A stretch of 64,000 nt of DNA from Octadecabacter dasysiphoniae (GTDB taxonomy: Bacteria > Pseudomonadota > Alphaproteobacteria > Rhodobacterales > Rhodobacteraceae): positions 1,240,001 to 1,304,000 of the forward strand of contig NZ_JAKGAQ010000001.1 in assembly GCF_021532615.1 (NCBI RefSeq). The letters run 5' to 3'. Both the position numbers and the translations under genes were made by a program. Numbering within the stretch: the stretch's first letter is position 1; the number at the start of each line of letters is the position of its first letter. Below, piece by piece: positions 18,966 to 26,943 of the stretch. The notes under the pieces were generated by a model, which saw only the letters and a program-made list of their open reading frames with translations, was not told where the DNA came from and did no database searches.

Positions 18966-19039
18966 ACTGCTCGATAGGTTTCTTGCCTGTATGAAACCTG
19001 CCTCAATAACTTAACCCCAGCTTCGGCTGGGGTTTTTTT
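18966..19039 (+). ncRNA. Candidate 74-nt small RNA
   Basis: Between the candidate promoter and terminator the RNA would have a 7-bp hairpin (AGGTTTC 18976 / GAAACCT 18993), a single-stranded linker CTGCCTCAATAACTT-like, and a terminator hairpin with a UUCG tetraloop. No annotated plus-strand gene ends here: both flanking genes are on the minus strand, so the terminator needs a plus-strand transcript to serve. Size and layout are those of an Hfq-type trans-acting sRNA. No family is recognised. Confidence 0.5.
19013..19039 (+). terminator. Strong rho-independent terminator with UUCG loop
   Basis: AACCCCAGC-TTCG-GCTGGGGTT is a perfect 9-bp stem closed by the extra-stable cUUCGg tetraloop and followed by seven T residues (19033-19039). 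It is directional for the plus strand; on the minus strand no T tract follows. Confidence 0.85.
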
Positions 19040-19153
19040 CTGCCCTTTTTTTATTGGGTGTTTATGGGGCCAGCTGCATGTTCAACCGTTTGAAATTGCA
19101 CCCCTTTGTTCGGGCAAGGGAATCACTTTGGGCGGGTGGGCTATTTTCAGACG

Positions 19154-19185
19154 AAAACGGCCCCCACGCGCGAACGTGAGGGCCG
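19154..19185 (-). terminator. Rho-independent terminator of the RTX gene
   Basis: On the minus strand CGGCCCTCAC pairs with GTGGGGGCCG (10 bp, one U-G wobble) and is followed by TTTTCG. It begins 23 bases after the RTX stop codon. Confidence 0.7.
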
Positions 19186-19208
19186 ATTGATCGTCGTGTT
19201 TGGGGGCG

Positions 19209-20666
19209 TCAGAGGAAGCCGAGAAGGGCGTCTTCTTCTTCGGACTCTGTGTCGATGTCATAGAAATCATCGGCCGAGATATTTTCGATGTTGGTGTAAA
19301 GCAGGGTCATGATGTTGCCTTCACCGTTGTCGAATTCGACGTGTTTGCCGTTCTGCGTGGCGTCCGCTGAAAAGATGTCGAACAGTTCGGCGGCTGTCAG
19401 AACATCGCCTGTGTCCAGATACAGCGAATCTTCGCCTTGGGTGAAATCGCGCACGGTCATGGTGCCGCCTTCGGTCGATGTCATGTCAGCGACAAACACA
19501 TCCGCGCCGTCGTTGCCTGAGACCTGATCGTCGTCCACGCCGCCGATCATGATGTCGTTGCCGTCGCCGCCCTGCATTTTGTCATCACCAGCGCCGCCCA
19601 CAACAACATCGTTGTCTGCGTTGCCGCTGATTTTGTCATCGCCGTCGCCGCCGTAAAGTTCATCGTCGCCGTTGCCGCCGCGAATGTTGTCTACACCGTC
19701 GTCGCCGTGGGCTTCGTCGTTGCCGTTATTGCCATAGATCCAGTCGTTGCCGTTGCCGCCCATGACAAGATCGTTGTCATCGTGGCCCGACAACAGATCA
19801 TTGCCGCTGCCGCCATAGATTTCATCATCACCCGCGCCGCCGAACACGGAATCGCGCCCGCCGTCACCGTAGATTTCGTCGTCGCCGTCGTTGCCATTCA
19901 AACGGTCTTTGCCGGTGCCGCCGTTGATCACGTCATTGCCGTCACCGCCTGACACGCTGTCGTTGTCGCTGCCGCCATCGATGACATCGTCGCCGTCGCC
20001 GCCGTTGATGTCGTCTTTGCCGCTGCCACCGTCGATGGTGTCGTTGCCGGCTTCGCCAAACAGAACGTCGTTGCTGGTGCCGCCATAGATGTCGTCATCG
20101 CCTTCGCCGCCAAGGATGTTGTCCTTGCCGTCGCCGCCATGCAGGTAATCATTGCCGTCGCCGCCGCGCAGATCATCACGTCCGTCGCCGCCATAAAGAT
20201 TGTCGTCACCATCGTTGCCAAACAGGGTGTCTTCGCCGCCGTCGCCATACAGGGTGTCATTGCCTTCGCCGCCGCGCATATCATCGCCGCGCGTCGATCC
20301 GGTGACTTTGTCGTCGCCTGCGCCACCTTTCCAGTTGGTGATTCCCGCGGCTTCCATGAAGCTTTCGCCGAAATATTGCGCGGGTTCGTACCAGGGTGTC
20401 AGGGCATCCTGAAACGCGTTGTCCAATTGGGACACATTCGCGTTGATGTCGCTGTAAACGGCGTGGACGGTGTTTCCATCCACGTCTGAACGCGTCTGAA
20501 GTTCGATCCGGTCGATCTGGCCACCCACGGGCAGGCCGCTTTCGGGGTCATAAATCAGGTCTGTGCCAATCACGACAGCCCCTGAAAATACAGAAGCGCC
20601 GCCACTGATGGATGTGGTGCCGAACAAAAATCGTGTTGCACTGGTCGTTGTAATAATCGGTTCCAT
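19209..20666 (-). CDS. RTX-repeat calcium-binding protein, probably type I secreted
   Basis: 485 aa, very acidic. Residues about 115-400 are around 28 tandem RTX nonapeptides of GGxGxDxLx type (GGAGDDKVTG, GGEGNDTLYGDGG and so on), each pair forming a Ca2+-binding beta-roll turn. After them comes VRDFTQGEDSLYLD, the usual hydrophobic post-repeat segment, and a short acidic tail ending EEEDALLGFL, a plausible C-terminal type I secretion signal. The N-terminal 110 residues show no enzymatic domain. No secretion ATPase or membrane-fusion gene is adjacent. A structural or adhesive surface role is more likely than a toxin, but this is inference. Confidence 0.88.
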   Translation of the reverse strand: MEPIITTTSATRFLFGTTSISGGASVFSGAVVIGTDLIYDPESGLPVGGQIDRIELQTRSDVDGNTVHAVYSDINANVSQLDNAFQDALTPWYEPAQYFGESFMEAAGITNWKGGAGDDKVTGSTRGDDMRGGEGNDTLYGDGGEDTLFGNDGDDNLYGGDGRDDLRGGDGNDYLHGGDGKDNILGGEGDDDIYGGTSNDVLFGEAGNDTIDGGSGKDDINGGDGDDVIDGGSDNDSVSGGDGNDVINGGTGKDRLNGNDGDDEIYGDGGRDSVFGGAGDDEIYGGSGNDLLSGHDDNDLVMGGNGNDWIYGNNGNDEAHGDDGVDNIRGGNGDDELYGGDGDDKISGNADNDVVVGGAGDDKMQGGDGNDIMIGGVDDDQVSGNDGADVFVADMTSTEGGTMTVRDFTQGEDSLYLDTGDVLTAAELFDIFSADATQNGKHVEFDNGEGNIMTLLYTNIENISADDFYDIDTESEEEDALLGFL

Positions 20667-20875
20667 GTCATCTCCGAACGCTGGACAATAAGAGCTTGAG
20701 GACGGGTTTAGACACGGTTTGTGGACAAATAAGGGCAGGGGTGCGGCGATTTTGGTTAATGGTGCGTTAACAACGGGGCAGCCGAACGAGGGTGTTTGAC
20801 GGATTGCGCATGCCCCCTCGCGCTTTGTGCAGGTGCAGCATATAAGGCGTCAAACCCAATTTGCAGGAGACACCC

Positions 20876-21661
20876 ATGTCGATCACTGGCCCCCTTTCAG
20901 GAAAAACCGCCGTTATCACCGGATCAAATTCAGGTATCGGCCTTGGCGTTGCGCGCGAAATGGCGAAGGCGGGCGCGAATGTTGTGCTGAATTCGTTTAC
21001 AGACCGCGACGAAGATCATGCGCTGGCCGCTGAAATCGCCGAGAATTTTGGTGTTGAGGCGAAATACGTCGCCGCAGATATGTCCAAGGCTGATGATTGC
21101 CGCCGTTTGGTGGTGGCTGCGGGCGGATGTGACATCCTGATCAACAATGCGGGCATCCAGCACGTTGCCCCGATCGAAGAATTCCCCACGGCCAAGTGGG
21201 ATGCGATTATTGCGATCAACCTGTCTTCGGCGTTTCACACGACTGCGGCGGCGGTGACGGGGATGCGCGAAAAGGGCTGGGGGCGGATTATCAATATCGC
21301 GTCCGCGCACGGGTTGACGGCGTCGCCCTATAAATCTGCCTATATCGCTGCCAAACACGGGATTGTCGGGCTGTCCAAAACCGTCGCGCTGGAAACCGCG
21401 CAAGAGCCGATCACATGTAATGCGATTTGCCCGGGCTACGTTTTGACGCCGCTGGTCGAAAGCCAGATCCCCGATACGATGAAAGAATATGACATGAGCC
21501 GCGAAGACGTGATCAAGAATGTCATGTTGAAACGCCAGCCGTCCAAGGAATTTGCGACGGTTGAACAGCTTGGCGGGACGGCGGTGTTTTTGGCGTCTGA
21601 TGCGGCGGCGCAGATTACGGGCACCACGATTTCCGTTGATGGCGGCTGGACTGCGCTGTGA
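20876..21661 (+). CDS. bdhA: 3-hydroxybutyrate dehydrogenase
   Basis: 261 aa short-chain dehydrogenase. NAD-binding motif TGSNSGIG, NNAG motif, catalytic Ser in NIASAHGL and YIAAK (Tyr/Lys). The segments INNAGIQHVAPIEEFP and CPGYVLTPLVE are diagnostic of BdhA, which interconverts (R)-3-hydroxybutyrate and acetoacetate in polyhydroxybutyrate turnover. CAGGAGA precedes ATG 20876. It is first of a three-gene coupled operon with a pentapeptide-repeat protein and a patatin-like hydrolase, which fits a storage-polymer role. Confidence 0.93.
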   Translation: MSITGPLSGKTAVITGSNSGIGLGVAREMAKAGANVVLNSFTDRDEDHALAAEIAENFGVEAKYVAADMSKADDCRRLVVAAGGCDILINNAGIQHVAPIEEFPTAKWDAIIAINLSSAFHTTAAAVTGMREKGWGRIINIASAHGLTASPYKSAYIAAKHGIVGLSKTVALETAQEPITCNAICPGYVLTPLVESQIPDTMKEYDMSREDVIKNVMLKRQPSKEFATVEQLGGTAVFLASDAAAQITGTTISVDGGWTAL

Positions 21662-22011
21662 CACTGGACCAGACGCCCAAGCCAATCCACCATAAGATGG
21701 AATTCCTGCAAGGATCGACCTTTGCCAGTGTCAGCCTTGCGGATGCGACGTTTACCGACAGTCATTTGATGGGCGCGCGGTTTTACGACAACAACATGTC
21801 CGCGGTTGATATCGAGAACGCCAACCTGAGCGGTGCCACGATCCATGATGCCAATATGACGGATGCCAAGATTTATCACGCCAACCTGACGGGGCTGTCT
21901 ATTTCGGGGGTCAACATGACCAATGCCAGCATTGCGGACGCCGATATGACGGGCATGACGATCAACGGCATTCTGGTCAGCGATCTGTTGGCGAAATGGA
22001 ACGACGCATGA
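21658..22011 (+). CDS. Pentapeptide-repeat protein
   Basis: 117 aa starting at GTG 21658, which overlaps the bdhA stop by four bases (GTGA). After about 15 residues the rest is consecutive A(N/D)LxX-type repeats (FASVSLADATFTDSHLMGAR, VDIENANLSGATIHDANMTD and on), predicting one right-handed quadrilateral beta-helix. No enzymatic residues are seen; such proteins commonly act by protein contact. Its place between bdhA and a patatin-like hydrolase suggests a link to PHB granules or their turnover, by context only. Confidence 0.85.
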   Translation: MTLDQTPKPIHHKMEFLQGSTFASVSLADATFTDSHLMGARFYDNNMSAVDIENANLSGATIHDANMTDAKIYHANLTGLSISGVNMTNASIADADMTGMTINGILVSDLLAKWNDA

Positions 22012-23024
22012 AGCGGATCAACCTTGCGCTTCAGGGCGGCGGCGCGCACGGCGCGTTCACTTGGGGTGTTCTTGATCGTATCCTTGAGGATGACCGGATC
22101 GAGATTGCGGCGATTTCGGGCACCTCTGCGGGGGCGATGAATGGCGCTGCGTTGAAGGCCGGCATGGCCACGGGCGGGCGTGAGGGTGCGAAAGAAAACC
22201 TGGATTGGTTCTGGGAACAGATCGGGGCGGTTAAGGATGATGCGCTGGTCAACTGGATGGATGCAATTGCACCTGCCACGCCGATGTTGGCGGCTGCGAT
22301 GGCGTATTCGCCGTCTTATGCAGCGATTGATATGACCACGCGGATGTTGTCGCCCTACGCGTCTGGCGCGCTGTATTCCAACCCGCTGACATCTATCGTT
22401 GAGAAATTTCACTACGATGATGTCTGCGGTGAACAGGGCCCTGAATTATACGTTGGTGCAACGAATGTGCGCACGGGCAAGATCAAGGTGTTCAGCGGTG
22501 GCGACATCACGGGGGACGCGCTGATGGCGTCTGCCTGTTTGCCGACCATGTTCCAAGCGGTTGAAATCGACGGAGAGGCCTATTGGGACGGCGGATATAC
22601 CGGCAACCCTGCCTTGTTCCCGCTGTTTGGTGCTGGGTTGCCCAGCGATATTGTGGTGATCAACATCAACCCGTTGCACCGTGATGAAATCCCCAACGAT
22701 CCGCAATCGATCCAGAACCGCATCAACGAGATCAGTTTCAATTCATCGCTGTTTCGCGAGCTGCGGGCGATCAATTTCGTGAAACGTCTGATCCTTGATG
22801 GCACGATGGATCAGGGCAAGATGCGCAATGTTCTGGTGCATATGGTGTCTGATGACGTTTTGATGAACGATCTGAATGTCGCCACCAAATCCGTCGCCAA
22901 TCCGGTTGTTCTGGCGCGGCTGAAATCAGCAGGGCGCACGGCGGCGAACCGTTTCCTTGAGGATCATTTTGATGATCTTGGCGAACGCGACACCGTAGAT
23001 CTTGAGGCGATGTTTTCGGGCTAG
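22008..23024 (+). CDS. Patatin-like phospholipase/esterase
   Basis: 338 aa. Ser-Asp dyad hydrolase: oxyanion loop QGGGAHG (residues 9-15), nucleophile elbow ISGTSAGAMN with Ser in GTSAG, and Asp in YWDGGYTGNP. Start ATG 22008 overlaps the preceding TGA by four bases; a start at 21996 is in frame but less likely. Patatin-like proteins beside bdhA are candidates for intracellular PHB depolymerase-related or lipase activity on granules. The 3' end overlaps the convergent DUF502 gene by four bases. Confidence 0.88.
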   Translation: MKRINLALQGGGAHGAFTWGVLDRILEDDRIEIAAISGTSAGAMNGAALKAGMATGGREGAKENLDWFWEQIGAVKDDALVNWMDAIAPATPMLAAAMAYSPSYAAIDMTTRMLSPYASGALYSNPLTSIVEKFHYDDVCGEQGPELYVGATNVRTGKIKVFSGGDITGDALMASACLPTMFQAVEIDGEAYWDGGYTGNPALFPLFGAGLPSDIVVININPLHRDEIPNDPQSIQNRINEISFNSSLFRELRAINFVKRLILDGTMDQGKMRNVLVHMVSDDVLMNDLNVATKSVANPVVLARLKSAGRTAANRFLEDHFDDLGERDTVDLEAMFSG

Positions 23025-23773
23025 TCGCGGCGGGGGTGTGCGATCTTGTCGGCCAGCTGGCCGACAGATTCTGGCATGTCGGCGTCTTTTTCGCCCGGAT
23101 ACACAAGGCCTGCGGAAATCACGAGCTTGGCCGCGTCTTCGACCGACATGTCCAGTTCGATGATGTCTTTGGTGGGCACCAGCAGCAAAAAGCCCGACGT
23201 CGGGTTGGGTGTTGTGGGCAAGAACACGGACGTCATGGGGCCTGTGTTGGCCTTTTCCAGCAATTCGCCCTTGGTGGCGGTGGAAATGAACCCGATGGCC
23301 CAGATGCCTTTGCGGGGATATTCGATCATGCAGGCTTTGTCGAAGCTGGTGTCGCTTTGCGCGAATACCGTTTCGGCGATCTGTTTTACGGCGTTGTAAA
23401 TCGAACGCATGACAGGCACGCGCGCCACGAGGCCTTCGCCCCAGCGCAAAAAGCTGCGCCCAATCAGGCCTTTACCCATCCAGCCGACCAGCATTGTGAA
23501 GACCAAGAAGATCACCACGCCGATGCCGCGCACGTTGACTTCGATCCAGTTGCCGTCCGCGTTTGAACGCCCCATCAGGCGGTTCACCAGTTCTTCGGGT
23601 TGGTAGGCGTTGGGCACGAAGGGCCACACGAAACTGTCGACCCAGCCCACAACTGTCCAGATCAGCCACAGTGTCAGCCCGATTGGGGCGATCACAACCA
23701 ATCCGGCGATGAAATTGTTGCGCAGGGCCGTTAGAACAGGGCGGCGTGGCTTTTGGTCTTGGGATTGGGGCAC
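23021..23773 (-). CDS. DUF502 integral membrane protein
   Basis: 250 aa. Two hydrophobic segments near the N-terminus (LVVIAPIGLTLWLIWTVVGW about 28-48 and VRGIGVVIFLVFTMLVGWMG about 80-100) are followed by the DUF502 core (RVPVMRSIYNAVKQIAETV, then FISTATKGELL, VFLPTTPNPTSGFLLLVP). Members are widespread and of unknown role in bacteria; plant relatives are LCV/COV membrane proteins. It stands alone on its strand. Confidence 0.88.
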   Translation of the reverse strand: MPQSQDQKPRRPVLTALRNNFIAGLVVIAPIGLTLWLIWTVVGWVDSFVWPFVPNAYQPEELVNRLMGRSNADGNWIEVNVRGIGVVIFLVFTMLVGWMGKGLIGRSFLRWGEGLVARVPVMRSIYNAVKQIAETVFAQSDTSFDKACMIEYPRKGIWAIGFISTATKGELLEKANTGPMTSVFLPTTPNPTSGFLLLVPTKDIIELDMSVEDAAKLVISAGLVYPGEKDADMPESVGQLADKIAHPRRD

Positions 23774-23859
23774 GTGGGGTCGACCTTAGGTAATAGCGCT
23801 TTGGTGTTATGTAGGCGAAGGCCCAGCTATCCACAATGCCGCGCCGCAATATGGGGCGG

Positions 23860-24765
23860 TTAGCCCGCTAAACTGCACGCAATCTGTGCACTTAGGCGCG
23901 CATTGTTGCGCACGAGGGCAATATTGGCCGTCAGCGACGCCCCATCTGTCAGTTCAAATATCCGGCCCAGCAGAAAGGGTGTGACGGCTTTGGCGGCGAT
24001 GCCTTGTGCGTCGGCTTCGCCCAGCGCCTGTGCGATAATCGGCGCGAGGGTGTCGGCGGGGATTTGGGCATCCTGCGGGATCGGGTTGGCGATCAGCTGG
24101 CCACCGGGCAGACCCATGGCGGCCCGCATTTTGTGGGCGCGCGCGATGTCATCCGCGCTGTCCATGCGCAAAGGCGCGGGCAGGGGTGATGTGGAAGACC
24201 AAAAGGCGGGCAGGGTGTCTTGGCCATACGCAATCACCGGCACGCCGAGGGTTTCGAGGACTTCATAGGTTTTTTCCAGATCCAGAATGGCCTTTGCGCC
24301 AGCGGCTACGACTGTCACGGGGGTTTGTGCCAATTCGTGCAGGTCCGCTGAGATATCAAATGTGGTTTCAGCGCCTTTGTGCACCCCGCCGATACCACCC
24401 GTGGCAAACACATGAATGCCCGCAAGATGTGCTGCGATCATGGTGGCCGCGACCGTCGTGGCCCCTGTGCCACCCGTTGCGATGCACGCCGCGATATCCG
24501 CACGGCTGAGTTTGGCGACGTTTTTGGCCTGGCCCAGCGCGTCAAGCTGCGGGTCCGTCAGGCCGATGTGAAGCGCGCCGTTGATCACGGCGATTGTTGC
24601 GGGGGTCGCGCCGCCATCGCGGATGTCTTGTTCCACCAGCCGTGCCGTTTCGACGTTCTGCGGGTAGGGCATGCCGTGGGTGATGATGGTGGATTCCAGT
24701 GCGACGATGGCACGGCCCGCGTCTTTGGCGGCCTGAACGTCAGGGGCGAAATGAAGATCGATCAA
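23860..24765 (-). CDS. psuG: Pseudouridine-5'-phosphate glycosidase
   Basis: 301 aa. Family hallmarks are ALESTIITHGMPYPQN at the N-terminus, ATGGTGATTVAATM, the glycine loop FATGGIGGVHKGAE, VVAAGAKAILDLEKTYEVLETLGVPV and ANPIP. PsuG cleaves the C-C glycosidic bond of pseudouridine 5'-phosphate to uracil and ribose 5-phosphate. The gene starts inside the last codons of the upstream kinase (four-base overlap), giving a complete two-step pseudouridine salvage unit. Confidence 0.95.
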   Translation of the reverse strand: MIDLHFAPDVQAAKDAGRAIVALESTIITHGMPYPQNVETARLVEQDIRDGGATPATIAVINGALHIGLTDPQLDALGQAKNVAKLSRADIAACIATGGTGATTVAATMIAAHLAGIHVFATGGIGGVHKGAETTFDISADLHELAQTPVTVVAAGAKAILDLEKTYEVLETLGVPVIAYGQDTLPAFWSSTSPLPAPLRMDSADDIARAHKMRAAMGLPGGQLIANPIPQDAQIPADTLAPIIAQALGEADAQGIAAKAVTPFLLGRIFELTDGASLTANIALVRNNARLSAQIACSLAG

Positions 24766-25652
24766 TGTGGGGTTTCTCCTGAAACGTAGGTGGCGGCGGC
24801 GCTAAGAGCGCGTTCAAGGGCGTCTTGTGGGGCCATGCCCTGGACTTCGGATGCGATGTGGGCGGCCATGAATGTATCGCCCGCACCAGTGACCCGCGTC
24901 ACGAGGACTTCTGGGGGTTGGGCGGTGCGGATGTCATCGCCCAGCGCTTCGGCGGCGAGATTGCCACCGTCTGTGACCAGACAGCGGTGCACGCCACGTG
25001 TACTCAGGGCTTTGGCGCCGTCTTTGGCGGATGTGAAGGTGGTTTGGCACAACAACCCCGCTTCTTCGAGGTTCACATAAAGCGTCGCGGACGGATGGCC
25101 GACCAACGCAAGCAGGCGTTCGGCCTTGCCGGGGGATGCGGGGGCGACCCGCAGATCGGAGGCCGCAAACAGCGGTGATTTGGAAATATCGGCCAGCAAA
25201 TCGCGGGTCAGGTTGCCGTCAAGCGCCACAAGGCCCGACCATGGTGTGTCGGATGATCCCAGCGGCCCGTTCGAGAGGGCGCGCAAGATTTTTGTGCCAG
25301 CTTGTTCCAGCGAATGCGCATCGGCGATGGCCGCGATTAGCCCATTCGCGCCCTCAATCGCCATGTAGGAATCAGTCGGCAAGTCTTCGGAGCGATAGAG
25401 GTGATCGGTGATCATGCCCATGCGCGTGGCCTCAAGCACCAGTTCATCGCCCTCAACGTCGCGCCCCACGGCGGACAACAGCGCGGGCGTCAGGCCGAAA
25501 TTCACAAGTGTCATCGCGATGTTCATCGCCACACCGCCCGGTAGGCGCGTGATGCGGCCGGGCACGTCTGACCCGCTGCGCATGTGGCTGGAGGAGCGCC
25601 CGATGATGTCCCACAGGACCGAGCCGATACACAGGATGTCAGGTTTGTTCAT
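24762..25652 (-). CDS. psuK: Pseudouridine kinase (PfkB family)
   Basis: 296 aa PfkB/ribokinase fold. It begins DILCIGSVLWDIIGRSSSH, has the PfkB signature 1 region RLPGGVAMNIAMTLVNFG and signature 2 VTRVTGAGDTFMAAHIA with the catalytic Asp. Coupling to psuG (four-base overlap) identifies the substrate as pseudouridine, phosphorylated to pseudouridine 5'-phosphate. No dedicated nucleoside transporter or regulator gene is adjacent. Confidence 0.9.
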   Translation of the reverse strand: MNKPDILCIGSVLWDIIGRSSSHMRSGSDVPGRITRLPGGVAMNIAMTLVNFGLTPALLSAVGRDVEGDELVLEATRMGMITDHLYRSEDLPTDSYMAIEGANGLIAAIADAHSLEQAGTKILRALSNGPLGSSDTPWSGLVALDGNLTRDLLADISKSPLFAASDLRVAPASPGKAERLLALVGHPSATLYVNLEEAGLLCQTTFTSAKDGAKALSTRGVHRCLVTDGGNLAAEALGDDIRTAQPPEVLVTRVTGAGDTFMAAHIASEVQGMAPQDALERALSAAATYVSGETPH

Positions 25653-25771
25653 GGGCCTGTGATGGCGCGGGGGCGCGGGGACGTCAACGGGGCGCGTGAG
25701 GTCGGGTTATCCATACTTTGGGGGATGCGGGGTGATTTTTGCTTGCGGGGGGAGGTCGTGTTGGTTATTTA

Positions 25772-25784
25772 TGAACAATGTTCA
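25772..25784. promoter_or_regulatory. 13-bp palindrome upstream of the acyltransferase
   Basis: TGAACA-A-TGTTCA is a perfect 6-bp inverted repeat with one central base in the gap between psuK and the acyltransferase. It lies 55-67 bases before the acyltransferase ATG, a usual operator position. It does not match the alphaproteobacterial LexA box (GTTC-N7-GTTC). Confidence 0.4.
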
Positions 25785-25806
25785 CGAATTGATAGAAAGA
25801 GTTCCC

Positions 25807-25839
25807 ATGATCCCGACAATCTGCCAAGGTCGCGTGTAA
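25807..25839 (+). CDS. Possible 10-codon leader peptide before the acyltransferase
   Basis: ATG ATC CCG ACA and on encodes MIPTICQGRV followed by TAA. The TAA overlaps the next gene's ATG by one base (TAATG). AAAGAG lies seven bases before its ATG. The geometry suggests translational coupling, but ten codons can arise by chance. Confidence 0.25.
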   Translation: MIPTICQGRV

Positions 25840-26513
25840 TGATGCGTTTTATTGATGTTACGCTGGGCAAATGGACCCGGCATTTGTTTTTCGTTCTCGT
25901 GCGCAGTTATTACGCGCTGTTTTATAACGTGGGCGCGTCGGGCAAGGAATTGCTGCAACAACAGCCCGGCACGTTGATTTTGGCGACCCATGTCAGCCGC
26001 CATGACGGGCCACTGATTTCTGCCATTTTGTATTCCACGGCCCGCGTGCGCCCGACGGTGCATTATGACGAATACCACAATTGGGCGCAGTGGTTTCCCA
26101 TGTGGGTGGCGGGGGCTGTGCCGATGTCATCGCCAAAATCATGGCCCGAAGACCGGCGCGGCGCGCGCAAGGTTGAAACGCTGGGCAAAATTCACACGTT
26201 GCTGGAAACGGGCAATTCGATCCTGTTGTTTCCCGCAGGGCAGGTGCGTCGCCAACCCGAAGAAATCGTCAAACCCTACCTGTCCGGCGTGCACGAGATT
26301 TTGAACGCGGAGCCGGACACGCCCGTGATGCTTTTGCGCCTTGGCGGGCTGGGCCAGTTTCAACCTGCGATCTATGATCTGTTCTGGAGCTTTCTCGGGC
26401 GCACCAAGGGGCGACGCCATGTGAGCCTTGATCTGACACCCGTGGTCGATCTGGACCCGGGCATGGAGCTTGAGGCGTTTAACGCCAAGCTTGAGCAGAT
26501 GCTTAATTCCTGA
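25839..26513 (+). CDS. PlsC-like 1-acyl-glycerol-phosphate acyltransferase family protein
   Basis: 224 aa from ATG 25839 (ATG 25842 is also possible). The acyltransferase HX4D motif is HVSRHD, followed by the acceptor-binding region ILLFPAGQVRR, which corresponds to the FPEGTRS block with Ala replacing Glu. The N-terminus (FFVLVRSYYALFYNVGASG) is the usual amphipathic lead-in. A membrane-associated O-acyltransferase on phospholipid or lipoamino acid substrates is expected. The FPAG variant makes the precise acceptor uncertain. Confidence 0.8.
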   Translation: MMRFIDVTLGKWTRHLFFVLVRSYYALFYNVGASGKELLQQQPGTLILATHVSRHDGPLISAILYSTARVRPTVHYDEYHNWAQWFPMWVAGAVPMSSPKSWPEDRRGARKVETLGKIHTLLETGNSILLFPAGQVRRQPEEIVKPYLSGVHEILNAEPDTPVMLLRLGGLGQFQPAIYDLFWSFLGRTKGRRHVSLDLTPVVDLDPGMELEAFNAKLEQMLNS

Positions 26514-26516
26514 CGT

Positions 26517-26789
26517 TCACGCGGCGGTGCGCCACAGCAGGTAGATGAAAGTGAGGATCATCACGACCAGCGCGGCCTTTCCCATCAGCCGTTTGTCCAA
26601 GACCCGTTTTTTGACATCTGCGGGGATATCGGCCCCGGGGCTTGCGCCGGCCAGAAAGCGATCAATGCGGCGCTGACGGTCTTCGTGGCTGCTGAGATCC
26701 CATGACAGTTGGGTCCGCTTTTCTTTGACGGGTTCGGGATGTGGGGCGTGCGGGGACGGGCCGGACTTTGTCAATTTAACACTACTCAC
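26517..26789 (-). CDS. Small protein with C-terminal membrane anchor
   Basis: About 90 aa if started at GTG 26789; the start is uncertain and TTG 26774 is an alternative. The soluble part is charged (PEPVKEKRTQLSWDLSSHED, RQRRIDRFLAG) and the C-terminus is one hydrophobic helix GKAALVVMILTFIYLLW followed by RTAA. This is a tail-anchored layout, with the bulk of the protein in the cytoplasm. No family recognised. The reading frame stays open upstream to 26981, but that part has no coding-like features. Confidence 0.5.
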   Translation of the reverse strand: MSSVKLTKSGPSPHAPHPEPVKEKRTQLSWDLSSHEDRQRRIDRFLAGASPGADIPADVKKRVLDKRLMGKAALVVMILTFIYLLWRTAA

Positions 26790-26943
26790 ACAACGATCTA
26801 CATGCTGCGCGACCTGCGCAGGGTGGTCCGTCCAGTTACACAAGTCTTTGCACTCATTACCTAAACTGGGCGGCCAAGGCTGTGTTACGATCACCTGTGC
26901 AGGGCGGGCAATGCGGTTGATGGGGGATTGGAGAGAAATAATC

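Noticed and set aside
19500..20330. Regular short repeats, considered as a CRISPR or satellite array
   Set aside because: They are the 27-bp coding repeats of RTX nonapeptides (GGxGxDxLx) in one open frame.
25772..25805. LexA/SOS box reading of TGAACAATGTTCA and nearby GTTC
   Set aside because: Alphaproteobacterial LexA needs GTTC-N7-GTTC; the spacing here does not fit.
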